Assembly (NCBI GenBank): GCA_026008535.1
Contig: BRKX01000009.1
Coordinates: forward strand, 51,457,001-51,521,000
DNA: 64,000 nt
From: Perilla frutescens
Taxonomy: Eukaryota; Streptophyta; Magnoliopsida; Lamiales; Lamiaceae
Direction: 5' to 3'
The position numbers and the translations under genes were made by a program. Each line of letters begins with the position of its first letter. Within the stretch, counting starts at the first letter, position 1. The notes beneath the pieces are model-generated. The model ran no database searches, was not told the DNA's origin, and saw only the letters and a program-made list of their open reading frames with translations. Shown here one piece after another: positions 21,067 to 32,700 of this stretch.

Positions 21067-22237
21067 TGATACGCGGTCATCACGCGCCCAAAGTAACTGC
21101 TCTTCCAAATGCCCAGTAAAGGTGTAATAAGTGGAAAATACAAGTCGAATCCACAGAGAACGGTGTATTCTTTCTTTCAAAGGTAACTTTGGTATTTTGA
21201 GAGAGTTTATTTTACTAATGAAACAAAATAGAGTAAAGGAATCCGTATGATTAAAATCCGGGTGAGATTGTAAATAAAAAGAGATATGACCATATCATTC
21301 ATCGGTGTATTGATTTTAATTCACAATTCTTATAAATCAGTTATAGAATACCGGAACCCCTGACATATTCCTTATTCCTCCTTACGAATCATTGAACAAA
21401 AGAACCCATATTATCCAAAATCTTATTAATTAACAACCCACAAGAACCCTTAACAGATTTAATTAATTAATAGCATTAAGAATTAGAGGAACCCAATTAT
21501 GTTATAAGCATTCGAACCCGTATGCCCTTAACATCCCCGTATACCCACTGACAAAGAGAGTCAGTTTTACCACATATAGAATTGAATCGACAATTACAGA
21601 TCTTACAATTCTATTGGCTTTAGATATTAATTAACAAACTATATATTGGCCACTATATAATTAATTAATTAAGAACTAAATGTGTTATCATAGAACATAA
21701 CGAAGTATAAGAATACGAATCATATAAAAAACTAATTTGACCTCACGATATGGGCATATCAACAATTATCACAACCTCATTCCGGAAAATAAGATTAGCT
21801 ACTCATATAAAGATTAAACCAACCGATAATCATAGCATAAACAACCATTGAATTGAAATAAACTTACGAATGAATTCTCCAATATTCTTGCAAATCGAAA
21901 ATAATTCAACTCAAAATAAAAATGAGAAATCTAGTTTATTAGAAAAAAACTACTATGATCAATCCAGAATGCCCCCTAGAATAATATGGCAAGAGTTATA
22001 TAAGCCGATCCAATGAGCCGTTTCATCCATTTTAATAAGTGCAGATCGATAATTCAACTATGCAAATCACAGATTTTCTTCTTTCATTAATTCTTTCCAT
22101 ATTTGCATGATTTCTTCCATTCATTTTCTCCACACCCTCATCTCCACATTATTATTGTAACAGACACAAATTAACACGATAAGTCTCAAATATAAAGAAT
22201 ATATAGATAATAAATATACAATATTTGACACTTATCA
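21067..22237 (-). repeat. 5' LTR (in element direction) of the gypsy element
   Basis: 1171 bp; pairs with 15498-16665. Followed by TSD GTTGG at 22238-22242. Confidence 0.93.
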
Positions 22238-22242
22238 GTTGG

Positions 22243-22930
22243 GTTGAGTTATGCACAACAGTTAACTCTTTTTTCCCAACTGTCATGATGACTTGTCTAA
22301 AAGTTATATCTACTGTTTGCACTTGCACATCCAACGAGGAAAAATGAAATCATAGGAAAGATTTAGATAGCATGCATGTATATCGGTGGTCACCTTATTA
22401 TTTTAAATTTAATATTAAAGTACATGGCCCATTATTACGTATTATTAAGTTGTTATAGTTTCTTGATCTGAATTTCTCTTCCTTTGTTTAAAGTTTAAAA
22501 TGCTAACAATACAAATTTCTCGAGTTGTAGCTGAGTTTATGAGTGGACAGGACAGGATAGGAGAGAAGGAGAGAGATGGTTTTATATTTGCATTCTCGAG
22601 GCAAGGGGTGGTTGTATTTTTTGTACAACACCCTTGAGTTTCCTTTATTTATAAGCAAAAGGGGAAGACTGTGTTAAAAAAGTGGTGGAGGTCAAGGTTG
22701 AAGGGCTTCAAGAGTTCCGAAGGCCACCGAAAGCTTACAACATTGTTTTCTCCGGCCGATCGCTGTTTGTAGATCTTAGTGATCGTTCCAGGTTGTGGGT
22801 TTGCAATATCAATTTTTGAAAATGTATTTGTTATATTTTTGTATCGACGTGTGGAGTGATTTCGTGTAGATTTTTGGAGGGGCTTTTAATATTGTAATGT
22901 TGATCTTGGTGTGCCTTGTGTTTTTTTCTA
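22243..22930 (+). other. 5' region of the DUF1985 gene
   Basis: No ORF. A GA-rich stretch (~22550-22580) is followed by what looks like a 5' untranslated exon ending at CCAG|GTTGTG near 22791 and an intron ending TTTTTTTCTAG at 22931. These are sequence-based guesses. Confidence 0.35.
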
Positions 22931-22972
22931 GCCTATTGTTCGGTCGTCGCTTTTCTCCGGCGAAGGCTGGCT

Positions 22973-24440
22973 ATGGGCTCGAGGGCAAAGTTCAAGGGCA
23001 AAGGTAGCAAACGCTCTGGCCAAGGTAAATTTATAATTCAACAAAGATGATTTTTGGAAGTTCGCGAATTTGATTATTATTTTGTTCATCTCTGAAGCAA
23101 ATACATATTTCATTAGGTTTTGGTTTTTCTTCACTCGCAATGAGTATAGATTTTGTTGTTCACTTTATGTACGACCAAAATATTATTTTGGTTGTTCATC
23201 TCTGAAGCAACTAAATATTTATATTCACCAATAGTAATATGGATCAACATACCTAATTAAAGGTGCACTTCCCTCTTGATCTTGGATGGTAGATAATTAA
23301 AGGTGCACTCCCCTCTTTATGTACGAAATTCGTCCCTATACTTAGTTTTTATATAACAACTGGCCGTGTTCTTCTAGGAATCGAACTCCAGTTACTGTAG
23401 TGTTTTGTGAATTTCATATACATCCATAAATAAGTGCGCACGTTATAGATGTTTTTGGGAACTTTTTTTCGATGATTTTGATAGTGTGTCTCTGATAAGC
23501 TGCATTCTAGTTTTTTTTTGGGTTTTTTTATCTATTTTCTGATTGTGTATTATGTTTAAATAATGTTTCTGGATGAATCTTGAATTCAATGTTTTTCTTA
23601 TATGCTTTGTTGATTGTGCATGCAGGTGTCAACGTCAATCTTAAATTCAATTTTTCGCTTATATGGTTTGTTGATTATGCATGCAGGTGGCAACGTATGT
23701 GTGAGATGCTATTTGGAATGGCTGCAACAAGTGACTAACTCGTTGTTTGCGGTGAATCTGAGTCGATTTTGTGTATCATATTCTTGTCAGGAATCATCTT
23801 TTGGCTGATAATCCGAGCCGTCTCCGTTTCCTTATTCATGATAAGGTTCACGAGTTTGGACCGGCCGAGTTTACCTTAATTACTGGACTTAAATTGAGTG
23901 GATATTACGAGCCGCCTACCTCTTCATTGGTCCATGCTTTGTGCTTCTCAAATAAGAAAACTCTCAAGTTTGAAGACATTTCGGCCGCATTCAAGCAAGA
24001 GTGTGAAGTATCTGGCGGTGATTCAGAACTTTCCTTGTAGCTAGCTTTTCTTTTTATCTTATATGTTGTTGTTCTGATGAGGAATAAGAATGATACCAAT
24101 ATTCAAATGCAATTTCTGCATTTAGTGGATGATATTGAGAAGTTCAACGACTATCCATGGGGGCGTGTCTCCTACGATTATCTGGTAAAAGCTACATTGA
24201 CACGGAAAGAACTTATTGATAATCAGTTAAGGCAAGGGAAGAAAGTTGATTATGAGGCGTTTGGGTTTCTTGTGGCGCTTCAAGTCTGGGCTTATGAAGT
24301 TATCCCCGACTTGGGGCGTCACTGTGCGCAAGGAATTGAAGGCAAGGAGCAGGTGTTCCCAAGGATTCTACACTGGCAGGGTTCTTTCATTACGATGATC
24401 TCTTGCGGTTTTTCCCTGCGGAACCCATAGAACCTCGAGT
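22973..24440 (+). pseudogene. DUF1985-domain gene fragment of MULE/ULP1 type
   Basis: Exon 1 starts at ATG 22973 and reads MGSRAKFKGKGSKRSGQ, ending at AAG|GTAAAT (23024/23025). A ~600-base intron ends at one of two identical-looking acceptors (23625 or 23686). Exon 2 gives NSLFAVNLSRF, shifts frame near 23775, and continues VYHILVRNHLLADNPSRLRF and HDKVHEFGPAEFTLITGLKL, a DUF1985 core. TAG at 24038-24040 interrupts; the same frame goes on to FNDYPWGRVSYDYLVKATLT and LVALQVWAYEVIPDLGRHCA. It ends near a possible donor (CGAG|TAAGT) at 24437. The missing C48 peptidase half would follow to the right, where the FAR1 gene now sits. Homologue on the minus strand: 33303-33959. Confidence 0.68.
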
Positions 24441-24499
24441 AAGTTACTAGTTATTTAGCTGCATTGTTTAATGTTTTTTAAAATTGAACCATTACGAAA

Positions 24500-25832
24500 T
24501 GATAGAAGGAGGAAGTCCACTGTTTTATGTGCAAAGTTTAGTAAAACATCTCCTTCTGAGGTTGTACATATTAGTAAACCATCTATCGCTTTCTAGCTCG
24601 TATTTGGCAATCATAGCCTGCAAAAGCTCTTCAAACTCATCTTCCGTCTCACACCAGTTCATACATTTATGCCATAACTTCTTGAACTCCTTATCTCCAC
24701 TAAGTGATCCAAAATGAGAAGGGGCATTTTGATTTATGTGCCATTGACACAAGCGATGGGCCGCATTTTCAAATGTATAGTCGACGCCATTCATTAGGGC
24801 CAAGCACTGAGCTGAGAAGATTACTGCAGGTTCCTTGCCATAAATTGAGTGAAGAAACATACTAAACAACTACTCAAATGTCGTGGTTGTCTCATCAGAC
24901 AAGAATGCAAGACCGAACATCACGTTCTGCAGATGGTGATTAACACCAATGAATGGAGCACATATCATGTTGTATTTATTTGTCTTGTATGTAGTGTCGA
25001 AAGAAAGTACGTCCCCAAAATATTCATAGTCCACAGCAGCTCGAGCGTCACGGAAGAAGAAATGCTTCAGGTTGTCGTCGTCGTCCAGTTTGACCTTCCA
25101 ATAGAAAAAAGGCTCCTTGTTTGACATCTCATTGAAAAATTCAAGTAACTCCTTAGAGTCACCATTCTCTACCTTGGGTTCACTTTTCTTGTGCCTAAAA
25201 TGTATATATGCATCTGTCCGAGTGAAACCAACGTTCTCTCTTCCACCACTCTCTTTCTCCATAAATTTACCAGCAGCGTGAAATGCTTCCAAAATGGATA
25301 CTTTCGCATGCGACATAACTCTTGCAGACCGCAACAGATAGCTTTCATCCGGGTTGAGCAATTCATGATTGTGATGTCTCTCAAATACACTAACTGTCCA
25401 CGGACCATCACGCTCACGTAAAACACGAAGCCTGGCTTTGCATTGGCTTCTGGTCACCTGTTTCCTATATACTGGAAGCCTTCCGTTTGATCGCTTGTTA
25501 TCTGGGTCGCCTTCACATGAGAAATTAAACACTTTCATTCGAACATCCGTTGACTTATCGAAATATCTTTGGGAGACCTTCCTTACACTGAATCCAACCA
25601 GCCGTGCATACTCACAATATAAAAGATAAACTTGATCGAGGCTCTCAAGCTTAGACTCGGGCTCCAATCGACTCTCGAGCTCACGAGCCAATACAGCTGT
25701 GCTTCGAATACCATCTTCATCCGATTCAACTGAAACCGTGTCCCCTTTTGATGGGGACTTCTTCTCATTTTCTGAGTTCCCAGACCCATCATCATCAGGG
25801 ATGGAGGCTGACTGATTAAGGTCGAATGGCAT
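24500..25832 (-). pseudogene. FAR1/FHY3-like MULE transposase-derived gene, nonsense and truncated
   Basis: Starts at ATG 25832 (MPFDLNQSASIPDDDGSGNS). A FAR1 DNA-binding domain (WRKY-GCM1 fold) spans ~residues 70-155, with Cys in VFNFSCEGD and SQCKARLRV and His in HHNHEL. The MULE transposase domain follows with the first catalytic Asp in VLSFDTTYKTNKY. TAG at 24870-24872 sits where the family has Trp (TFVWLF). Beyond it the frame continues AVIFSAQCLALMNG, where family members usually have TDQ, so the second catalytic Asp is Ala. AAHRLCQWHINQNAPSHF follows. It ends near 24525 without the SWIM zinc finger. Family proteins act as transposases or as nuclear transcription factors; this copy looks dead. 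Confidence 0.85.
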
Positions 25833-26106
25833 GTTTTACAATGAAAATATCTTGACCACAAGATATACAATAGCATGCACATTAAGTTAGAAACATCACA
25901 ACATATGAAACATAACATTTGCGACCATAAAATTCCAAAAGCAGATTTCGCAATTACCCCAGCAATCACATAAGTTATTGAAATATAAATAGAAATTCCA
26001 TTATTGCCAATCTAACTACTCACATAGTAGTTAGACTAAACTTCAATTTGAGCTCATAAACAGGGGGAAAAATAAAAAACCAAATGAAGAGAATCAGAAG
26101 CATACC

Positions 26107-26194
26107 TTGGTCTGGAAAACCTCCACAGCCAATGCACCTTAAGTGAGACTACTTCACAAAGAGGCCGGAAAATATAATACACGTATGTTGGAGC
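26107..26194 (-). other. probable 5' untranslated exon of the FAR1-like gene
   Basis: On the minus strand an acceptor TTGTGATTGCAG (to 26195) and a donor AAG|GTATG (at 26106) bound an 88-base segment. A further donor, CCGCG|GTGAGT, lies at ~26287. Spliced leaders are common in FAR1 genes. Splice calls by eye. Confidence 0.35.
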
Positions 26195-26339
26195 TGCAAT
26201 CACAAAATAATTGGACACATTCATACCTAGGGTTACAAACTTTATTAATATTTCGAGAAAATTGTTAAAAAATTTTTTAAAACACTCACCGCGGTTGTGG
26301 GGACTTGGTCGCTAAATCAGGAATCAAAGTTGCAATTTC

Positions 26340-27505
26340 TGATTAATATCACCACCCAAGAGCGTCGGCAGTTAGCGGCTTGCAAGAACCACGAATTGCT
26401 GCATATATGAGACATAGAAAAATATATTTTGCATTTTCAGGAAATATGATAAAATTGGCCGGAAGAACGAGCCTCTCAACTATCGACGAGGGAGCTATCC
26501 TCCAATAAGGGGTCCAGATGAGATTACTTCAAGCTATGATATGGCGGCATTTCAACCTTGGCTATCATACCGAATTGCGGGGGAAGGAGAAACAGCAAAT
26601 AATTCGTCTTCTCTGTTACTTCCTGGTCAATGGTCAACTCGACTATAGTATTTATATTCTAATTAGATAAAAATAAAACTTCTACACGCTCGACATTAAC
26701 GTGGTCAATTCCTATTTGTTCAATATTTAGATTACCGATAAAAGTGTGTAATGGCCTATCACAAATAATCTTCACGTGTAATGGCTTATCACAAATAATC
26801 TTCACGTGTAATGGCTTATACTAATTTAACTCATAAATCTTTTCAGCTTTTACAACTTGAAAATGTGATTATCACTGATTTTTCCATGAATCATATATAA
26901 CATTTACATTACTATTAGAAATAATGAAAATCGAATTAACAATAAGAATTATTACACGTATTACTTCGATAATTTTGCTCTTGGACGATTCCAAGTTACA
27001 CCAATATCCCGCCACAATTTTCCTTAATAAGTATAGATACATATATACTTAGTGTATATATATAATAAAATAAAAATGTAAATAAATATTTTTAAATTTA
27101 TATATATATATCTACAAATATATATATATATATATATAATTTTTATGTGTGTGTAAATGATTTAATTGGAAAGAAATTTAATTGGAAACAAATTCTAGAC
27201 TAATTGTATAGTACTTTTTAATTGTCAAGTAATCGTGAAATGTAGAATACATTAGTTATAATCAACACAATAAAAACCTACACAATTGCGTGCGATTTCA
27301 ATATAAGAGAGGACAATAAGTACTAAATATATATTTAATTGACCGTATTTAAATTTCAATGTGAGAAAAAGAATATATTATAAGCGTTAAAAAACTTTTT
27401 GTGAGGACTGTGACACGAAAATAGAAAAAAAATATAATTTTCAATTGACCGTATTAATATGAAATAGTATATTTTAATTTTCAATAGTCTAACAAAAGAC
27501 TATCT
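26340..27505. other. AT-rich spacer with a 30-bp tandem repeat
   Basis: No gene seen. At 26745-26819 a 30-base unit (GTGTAATGGCYTATCACAAA and the next 10 bases) is present two and a half times. A (TA)n tract lies at ~27115-27140. Confidence 0.6.
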
Positions 27506-27513
27506 AATTATGA

Positions 27514-29372
27514 CAAGGGCTTTAAATGAACCAAACTGTTCGTGTTCTAATCGGGTTTCGGCTCGAAAAAAGTGCGTGCTAAAACTCGTTTGTTTATTAA
27601 AGAGGCCGAATTGGAGCTTTTTTCCGAGCTCGACAATTTTCTCGAGCACAAGTCCAGGTACTCGTAATCTTCTCACGAGTAGCTCGAGTTGCGCTATATT
27701 TCGAGCTTTTAATGCAGCTTGTATTCGAGCTTTAAATTGAGCTTAATCGCGCTTGTAATCGAGCCTTGACAAATAAGCTAAGAAAATAAAAAATTACACC
27801 CCCAACAAGATTCAAACAGTAGGCAAATGTATTAAAATTTCTTATTATAGTCACTCGATGAAATTATTAACAATTATGTCAATAGCATCAAATAACGCGT
27901 ATATAACAATTCTCCAAAAGTTAAATATATTATAGTAATTATATATGTTTATATGTATATAAAAATATATAATATCATAGTATAAATTTATCAGATAAAT
28001 ATATTAAACTAATAATAATAGACTATATATGAACTTTACGAAATGTAAGATTTAGTACTATCATAAAGAATGAGAATCAATTGATGAGATTTACAAACAT
28101 TAAGGTAAGCTTATTTTATTAAAAAAAACATAGGAATATTAACTAATAGATTTATATGATAAAAAATTATATAATAAAGTAGTGCTTAGCCAACTATAAG
28201 ATATCCATTTACAATTAATTTAGTTCAAATATAAATATGAGCTATTATTTTCAAAATTTGAAGCACTCTAACAAAAAACTATGTAATTATGAGGTAAGTG
28301 AAATTATTGTTTATAGTTATAATTAAGAAATGAGATTTGATAATGAAATAAACACAAATGAATTTCATTAAACCTATGATATCAAACAAACATCATTATA
28401 TTGAATTAAATCACAATTAATCATCAACAAACAATTAATTGTGTGTGATATTTACTTAGTTCATAGGAGGGTTCGACAATATATATTATATCAATTTACT
28501 CAATTATTATATAATATACGAATATTATGTATACTTTAGTTTGCCTCATTCAGATATTTAATGTATACATCAATAAAATAAAAGAAACTGAGATATAGCA
28601 ATAAAAAAAATTATGATTTATAAATCATATTATGAAATACTTTGAAAATCGTGTTCGAATTATGATTATTATAAATATTAACTTATCAGTTGAAACATGT
28701 GTGAATGTGTAGTTAAAAACACTTTGAAATTTGAATTTGAATTAAGATGACTGTAAAATATTTGTATGATGAAGTTTGAAAGAAAAATAATAAGCTATCA
28801 TGAAAAATGAAATAAATTACTGATTAACTAAGGAACATATTTTTTTAAAAATAATAGTGAAAATGAATGATCCATAAAATAGAAGTACAATGAGACAGCA
28901 GTAAATTATGATAGGACTCATGATATTTTAGTTTTTATATCAAAATTTGTCTTCAAAATGAGGTAAATGTATATTAAAATTGGCATACACCTATATTAAT
29001 AGTGAAAAATAATTAAATGAGTAATAAGCAACACTACAATTACACAATTAAGTAATTAGTTATAAAAAAAACAAAATCAAAGAAAAAATAGAAAAGGAAA
29101 GAAAACGACTCAATCACAAATTTAATTATTATCGAATTTCACTCGAGCTTCTTACCGAGTTTTTGTAATCGAACTTGAACATATCCTTATCCAGCCGAAC
29201 TGAAGCCAAGCTCGAATCGAACTCCATCATGAATTTTATAATTCGAGCCAAACTGGGAGTGAAACTCGAAGCTCGAGCTCGAACTGAAGCTCGAGCTCGA
29301 ATCGAGTATAACTTAAACGAGCCTACCTCGAACCTGAAGGTATTCGTCTCGATTCGGGTCGTTTACAGCCCT
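27514..29372. mobile_element. hAT-like non-autonomous element with GAGCTCGA-rich ends
   Basis: Left end CAAGGGCTTTAAATGAACC; right end, reversed, AGGGCTGTAAACGACCCGAA, the AGGGCTGTAAACGA type of plant hAT end. The direct repeat AATTATGA lies at 27506-27513 and 29373-29380. Both ends carry ~170-200 bases dense in GAGCTCGA/TCGAGCTC words in inverted arrangement (27560-27770 and 29140-29335). The ~1.3-kb centre is AT-rich and non-coding. A related empty site with one AATTATGA lies at 28269-28300. Confidence 0.75.
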
Positions 29373-29734
29373 AATTATGAGGTTATTGGAATTCTATTTT
29401 GGAGTAAAATTAAGAATTAAGATTTCATAACCAAATAAGAACTAATGAATTGGATTAAACCTATGATATAAAACAAACATGAGTACATTGAATGAAATTG
29501 AAATGCTTCTTAAAAAATTGGCGCCCTCCCTCTATTCGAGTTCAAATTAAGGCCACTGTAATTATTTGTGTATCCATAGGAACATGTTTAATTGCCTAGT
29601 AGAAACAATAAACGAACAAGAATAATCAACCATATCATCAATGAAACAGTAAGACAATGCCATAAAACTGAAAATGATTAATCGATCAAACACTAAGAAA
29701 TTGGAAATTCCAATTTATAAATGATAAAGTGTGA
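29373..29734. other. AT-rich spacer, no gene
   Basis: The first ~110 bases match 28291-28400. Nothing else recognised. Confidence 0.5.
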
Positions 29735-32700
29735 GAGACCTACGGCACGTCTCTACAGTGACGATAAATCATGAGCACCAGGAGATGCTGATACTTTGTC
29801 ACAAACTTCAAAGACGAATCTAGGGGAACAATCTTCTCACAAATCCTCCGATGGACCTGCATCACTGCAAATGGACCACAACTAGCACTATCATCCTGAC
29901 AGTACTGATACTCAAGAAATGGTCGATCGTAAAAGAGCTTCCTATCGATCATGGATCGAGCCTGATGACCTCAGTATCCGCTCGCCTGCAAAGTGGAGGG
30001 AGCATATTCATAAGTGGCCAAAGTTGCCACTGCCGACGTTGAAACGACTCCGTATCCAAAATATTGTTTGTCTTATGGTACAACGAATCATAGACAAACA
30101 CAGTCCATCGCTTAAAGTCGATCACTGCAGTCACCCAGTGTCCAGAGACCAAACAGCAAGTGATCACCTAAAGATTCATAAGAAATTGATCAAGATACAG
30201 TAGAAATAATATTTGGTAGATTAGTCATTTATACTTCAAATTGAGCAACTATTTACTTACGCGGTTGGCCTTCCACCAGGGGCGAGAGAATTTCATCCTC
30301 CCCTGTACTAAGTGTATCAAATCCTCTTTCCACACCCAGTTTCTATAATGACTGATACCATAATAGTCTTTGTAACCATCCAGGAAATCGGGATGACATT
30401 TATTCCACTCAGCCTGCAACTGATACCGAGAAACACAGCAACAAGGTTTAATAAATTACAATTACGTGAAAAATTGAACAAATTGAAACACTCACAAAGA
30501 AGATTGATTGTAAGATGATTGTATTGTATGCGTCTACTCCGGGCTTCAAAAATTGGCCCCTTTCCAATCGGCGATGAAATGACCATAGGACCAGTCCATG
30601 ACACCCATATCAAACAAGAACTTTGGGTCCTCTAGCTTCTCGAACCAAGACGCGGGCAATGGCAAATTCTGACCCCCACCTACCTTTGTCACTGCATCCA
30701 GACCCCTAGCTCGAAAGGCCACATACAACTTCTCAGTTCGTGTACCGCTACCCTCAACAGCTGAGGAGTACGAACACTCCGTGATGCTATAGTAGTGCAT
30801 GCGGGATGAAACACTTCCCTCATCATTGAAGTTACCTCAGAATCAACTATGCTACCAGGCTGTGCAGATTGGCTAAGGGCATTCCCAACAGCACTTTCCT
30901 GTTCAAGCGATGCCCAACTAGCTGAATTAATATCACAATCGTCCTCCACCGCATTTTCCCCCTGCCCGGTGATCGGTCCTGCATCCTGAACCTTATTAAC
31001 ATTGAGTGTTAAGATTTCTCCATACATGCTATTAGCAATAAGGCAACAATTCCCTCCTCATTAGAGATATTCATATCTCGTTAGAGCACAATTAAAAACT
31101 GAAAGTGAGCATAAGAGACACAAGTTCACTTAAATGTGGTGATTCTACAAGCAATTTGGTGTGAACGTAGCTGAATATAAATATGAATGCTAAGAGAAAG
31201 AATAGGAATCCAAAAAAATAAGTAATAAAAGTCAGTAAACTACTATCCCAGAGGAGTACAAAAAATGCGAGAGTATTGGATAAAGATGTCAAAATTGCTC
31301 GAATTTGTAATCTTTGAGGAGCAGAGAGCCACAGATTTGGGAAAATGATATCTTTATATATGTCAATACTAATTCTGTAACATAACAAATCTAGATACTA
31401 ACATTAATTTGCACAAAGATTAAGCTTTGTGTGCAAACAACCAGAGTGCCAAGCAATGAGATAGTGACTATTATATCTTCTGACAAATTAACTTACATAT
31501 AAAGAAACAAACTCACCGGCTCTTGAGTGTCAGTCTCCGGACCACGGCTAATCTGTCTCTCCCCAGACTGCTCAGACACCAACACTATCTCCTTACTTCT
31601 TCTAGGACTAGGGCTCCCACTCTTTTTAACCTGTAAATAGTACAATTACGTAAGGATGAAATCCAAATACAGCTTCGCATACACAAAATTAAGTATAAAG
31701 AACGCAACATGAGAGCAGGTAATAGGTCTAGCACTGGGGCTCCCACTGTCGCAGCCACGCATTCGACCCTGTCTACGAGTCAATACATCAACTTTTTCAA
31801 CCATCTTGGCCATGAGCTCCTCAAACAGTCGTGTTCTTGTGTCCAACTCAACTTCAAAGTGAGCAGCGGTCACGCGAGCAGCCTCCTCTGTAGCCTCTCG
31901 AGCTATCTTTCTGTACTTGTTCACATGGTGACAACAAATATGGCTGTCACTGGTACCAGATGATGGCGATCCCGGCCTCACCCTTTTTTGAGAATGGCCA
32001 CCACCAGTATGTCCTACCACGATGTCTACTGCAACCGTATCTCTACAGCCAGGGGGTAAACAATCTACCAAGGTCCTTGGTGTAGGAAGATCATCAAATG
32101 TAGCAAACGTAGGCATGGTGCCTTCCCAACCAACTGTCACAGCTCTAGGAAGGGTAGATAGTCCGGGCTCAATCATTCTTGTTGGAGGCGTAGATGCTCT
32201 ACAGGGGGTAGACACTCTTAGAGGGGTGGACGCTCCAGGCTAAAGGTTTAATACTGTAGGGGAAGAGGCTCTACCAGGGGTACACGCTCTAGGAGAGGTG
32301 GGCAATACTGCTTCAATGATTAATGCTGGAGAGGAAGAGACACTAGGAGGGGTACTAGCACTAGGACAGGTGGACACTGGTGCCTCAATGATAAATGCTG
32401 GAGGGGAAGAGGCTCTGGGAGAGGTAGAAGATCTAGGAGAGGTGGACGCTGCTGCCTCATTGATTAATGCTGGAGGGGAAGAGGCTCTGGGGGAGGGGTA
32501 GAAGATCTAGGAGAGGTGGACGTTGCTGCCTCAGTGATTAATGCTGGAGGGGAAGAGGCTCTGGGAGGGGCCGAAGCTCTAGGAGAGGTGGACGCTGCTG
32601 CCTCAGTGATTAATACTGCAGAGGAAGAGGGTCTACGAGGGGTAGAGGCCCTAGGAGAGGTGGATGATCCAGGCGGAATGATAACTGTTGGAGGGGTAGA

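Larger units (their letters stand above)
15498..22237 (-). mobile_element. Athila/Tat-type Ty3/gypsy element, non-autonomous
   Basis: LTRs at 15498-16665 and 21067-22237 share ends TGATA...TATCA and differ at roughly 39 positions plus three one-base gaps by eye (~3.3%). The direct repeat GTTGG flanks both sides (15493-15497 and 22238-22242), so this is one clean insertion. Read on the minus strand: primer site, gag, protease, RT, polypurine tract. The frame runs through RT and a little beyond, then meets the 3' LTR, so RNase H and integrase are missing. Frameshifts and stops are scattered through it. A dispersed repeat lies between the gag start and the primer site (20284-20760). Confidence 0.93.

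Noticed and set aside
31092..31388. Hydrophobic minus-strand ORF resembling a membrane protein
   Set aside because: Lies in an intron-like AT-rich part of the DUF1985-C48 gene; hydrophobicity is what T-rich frames produce.
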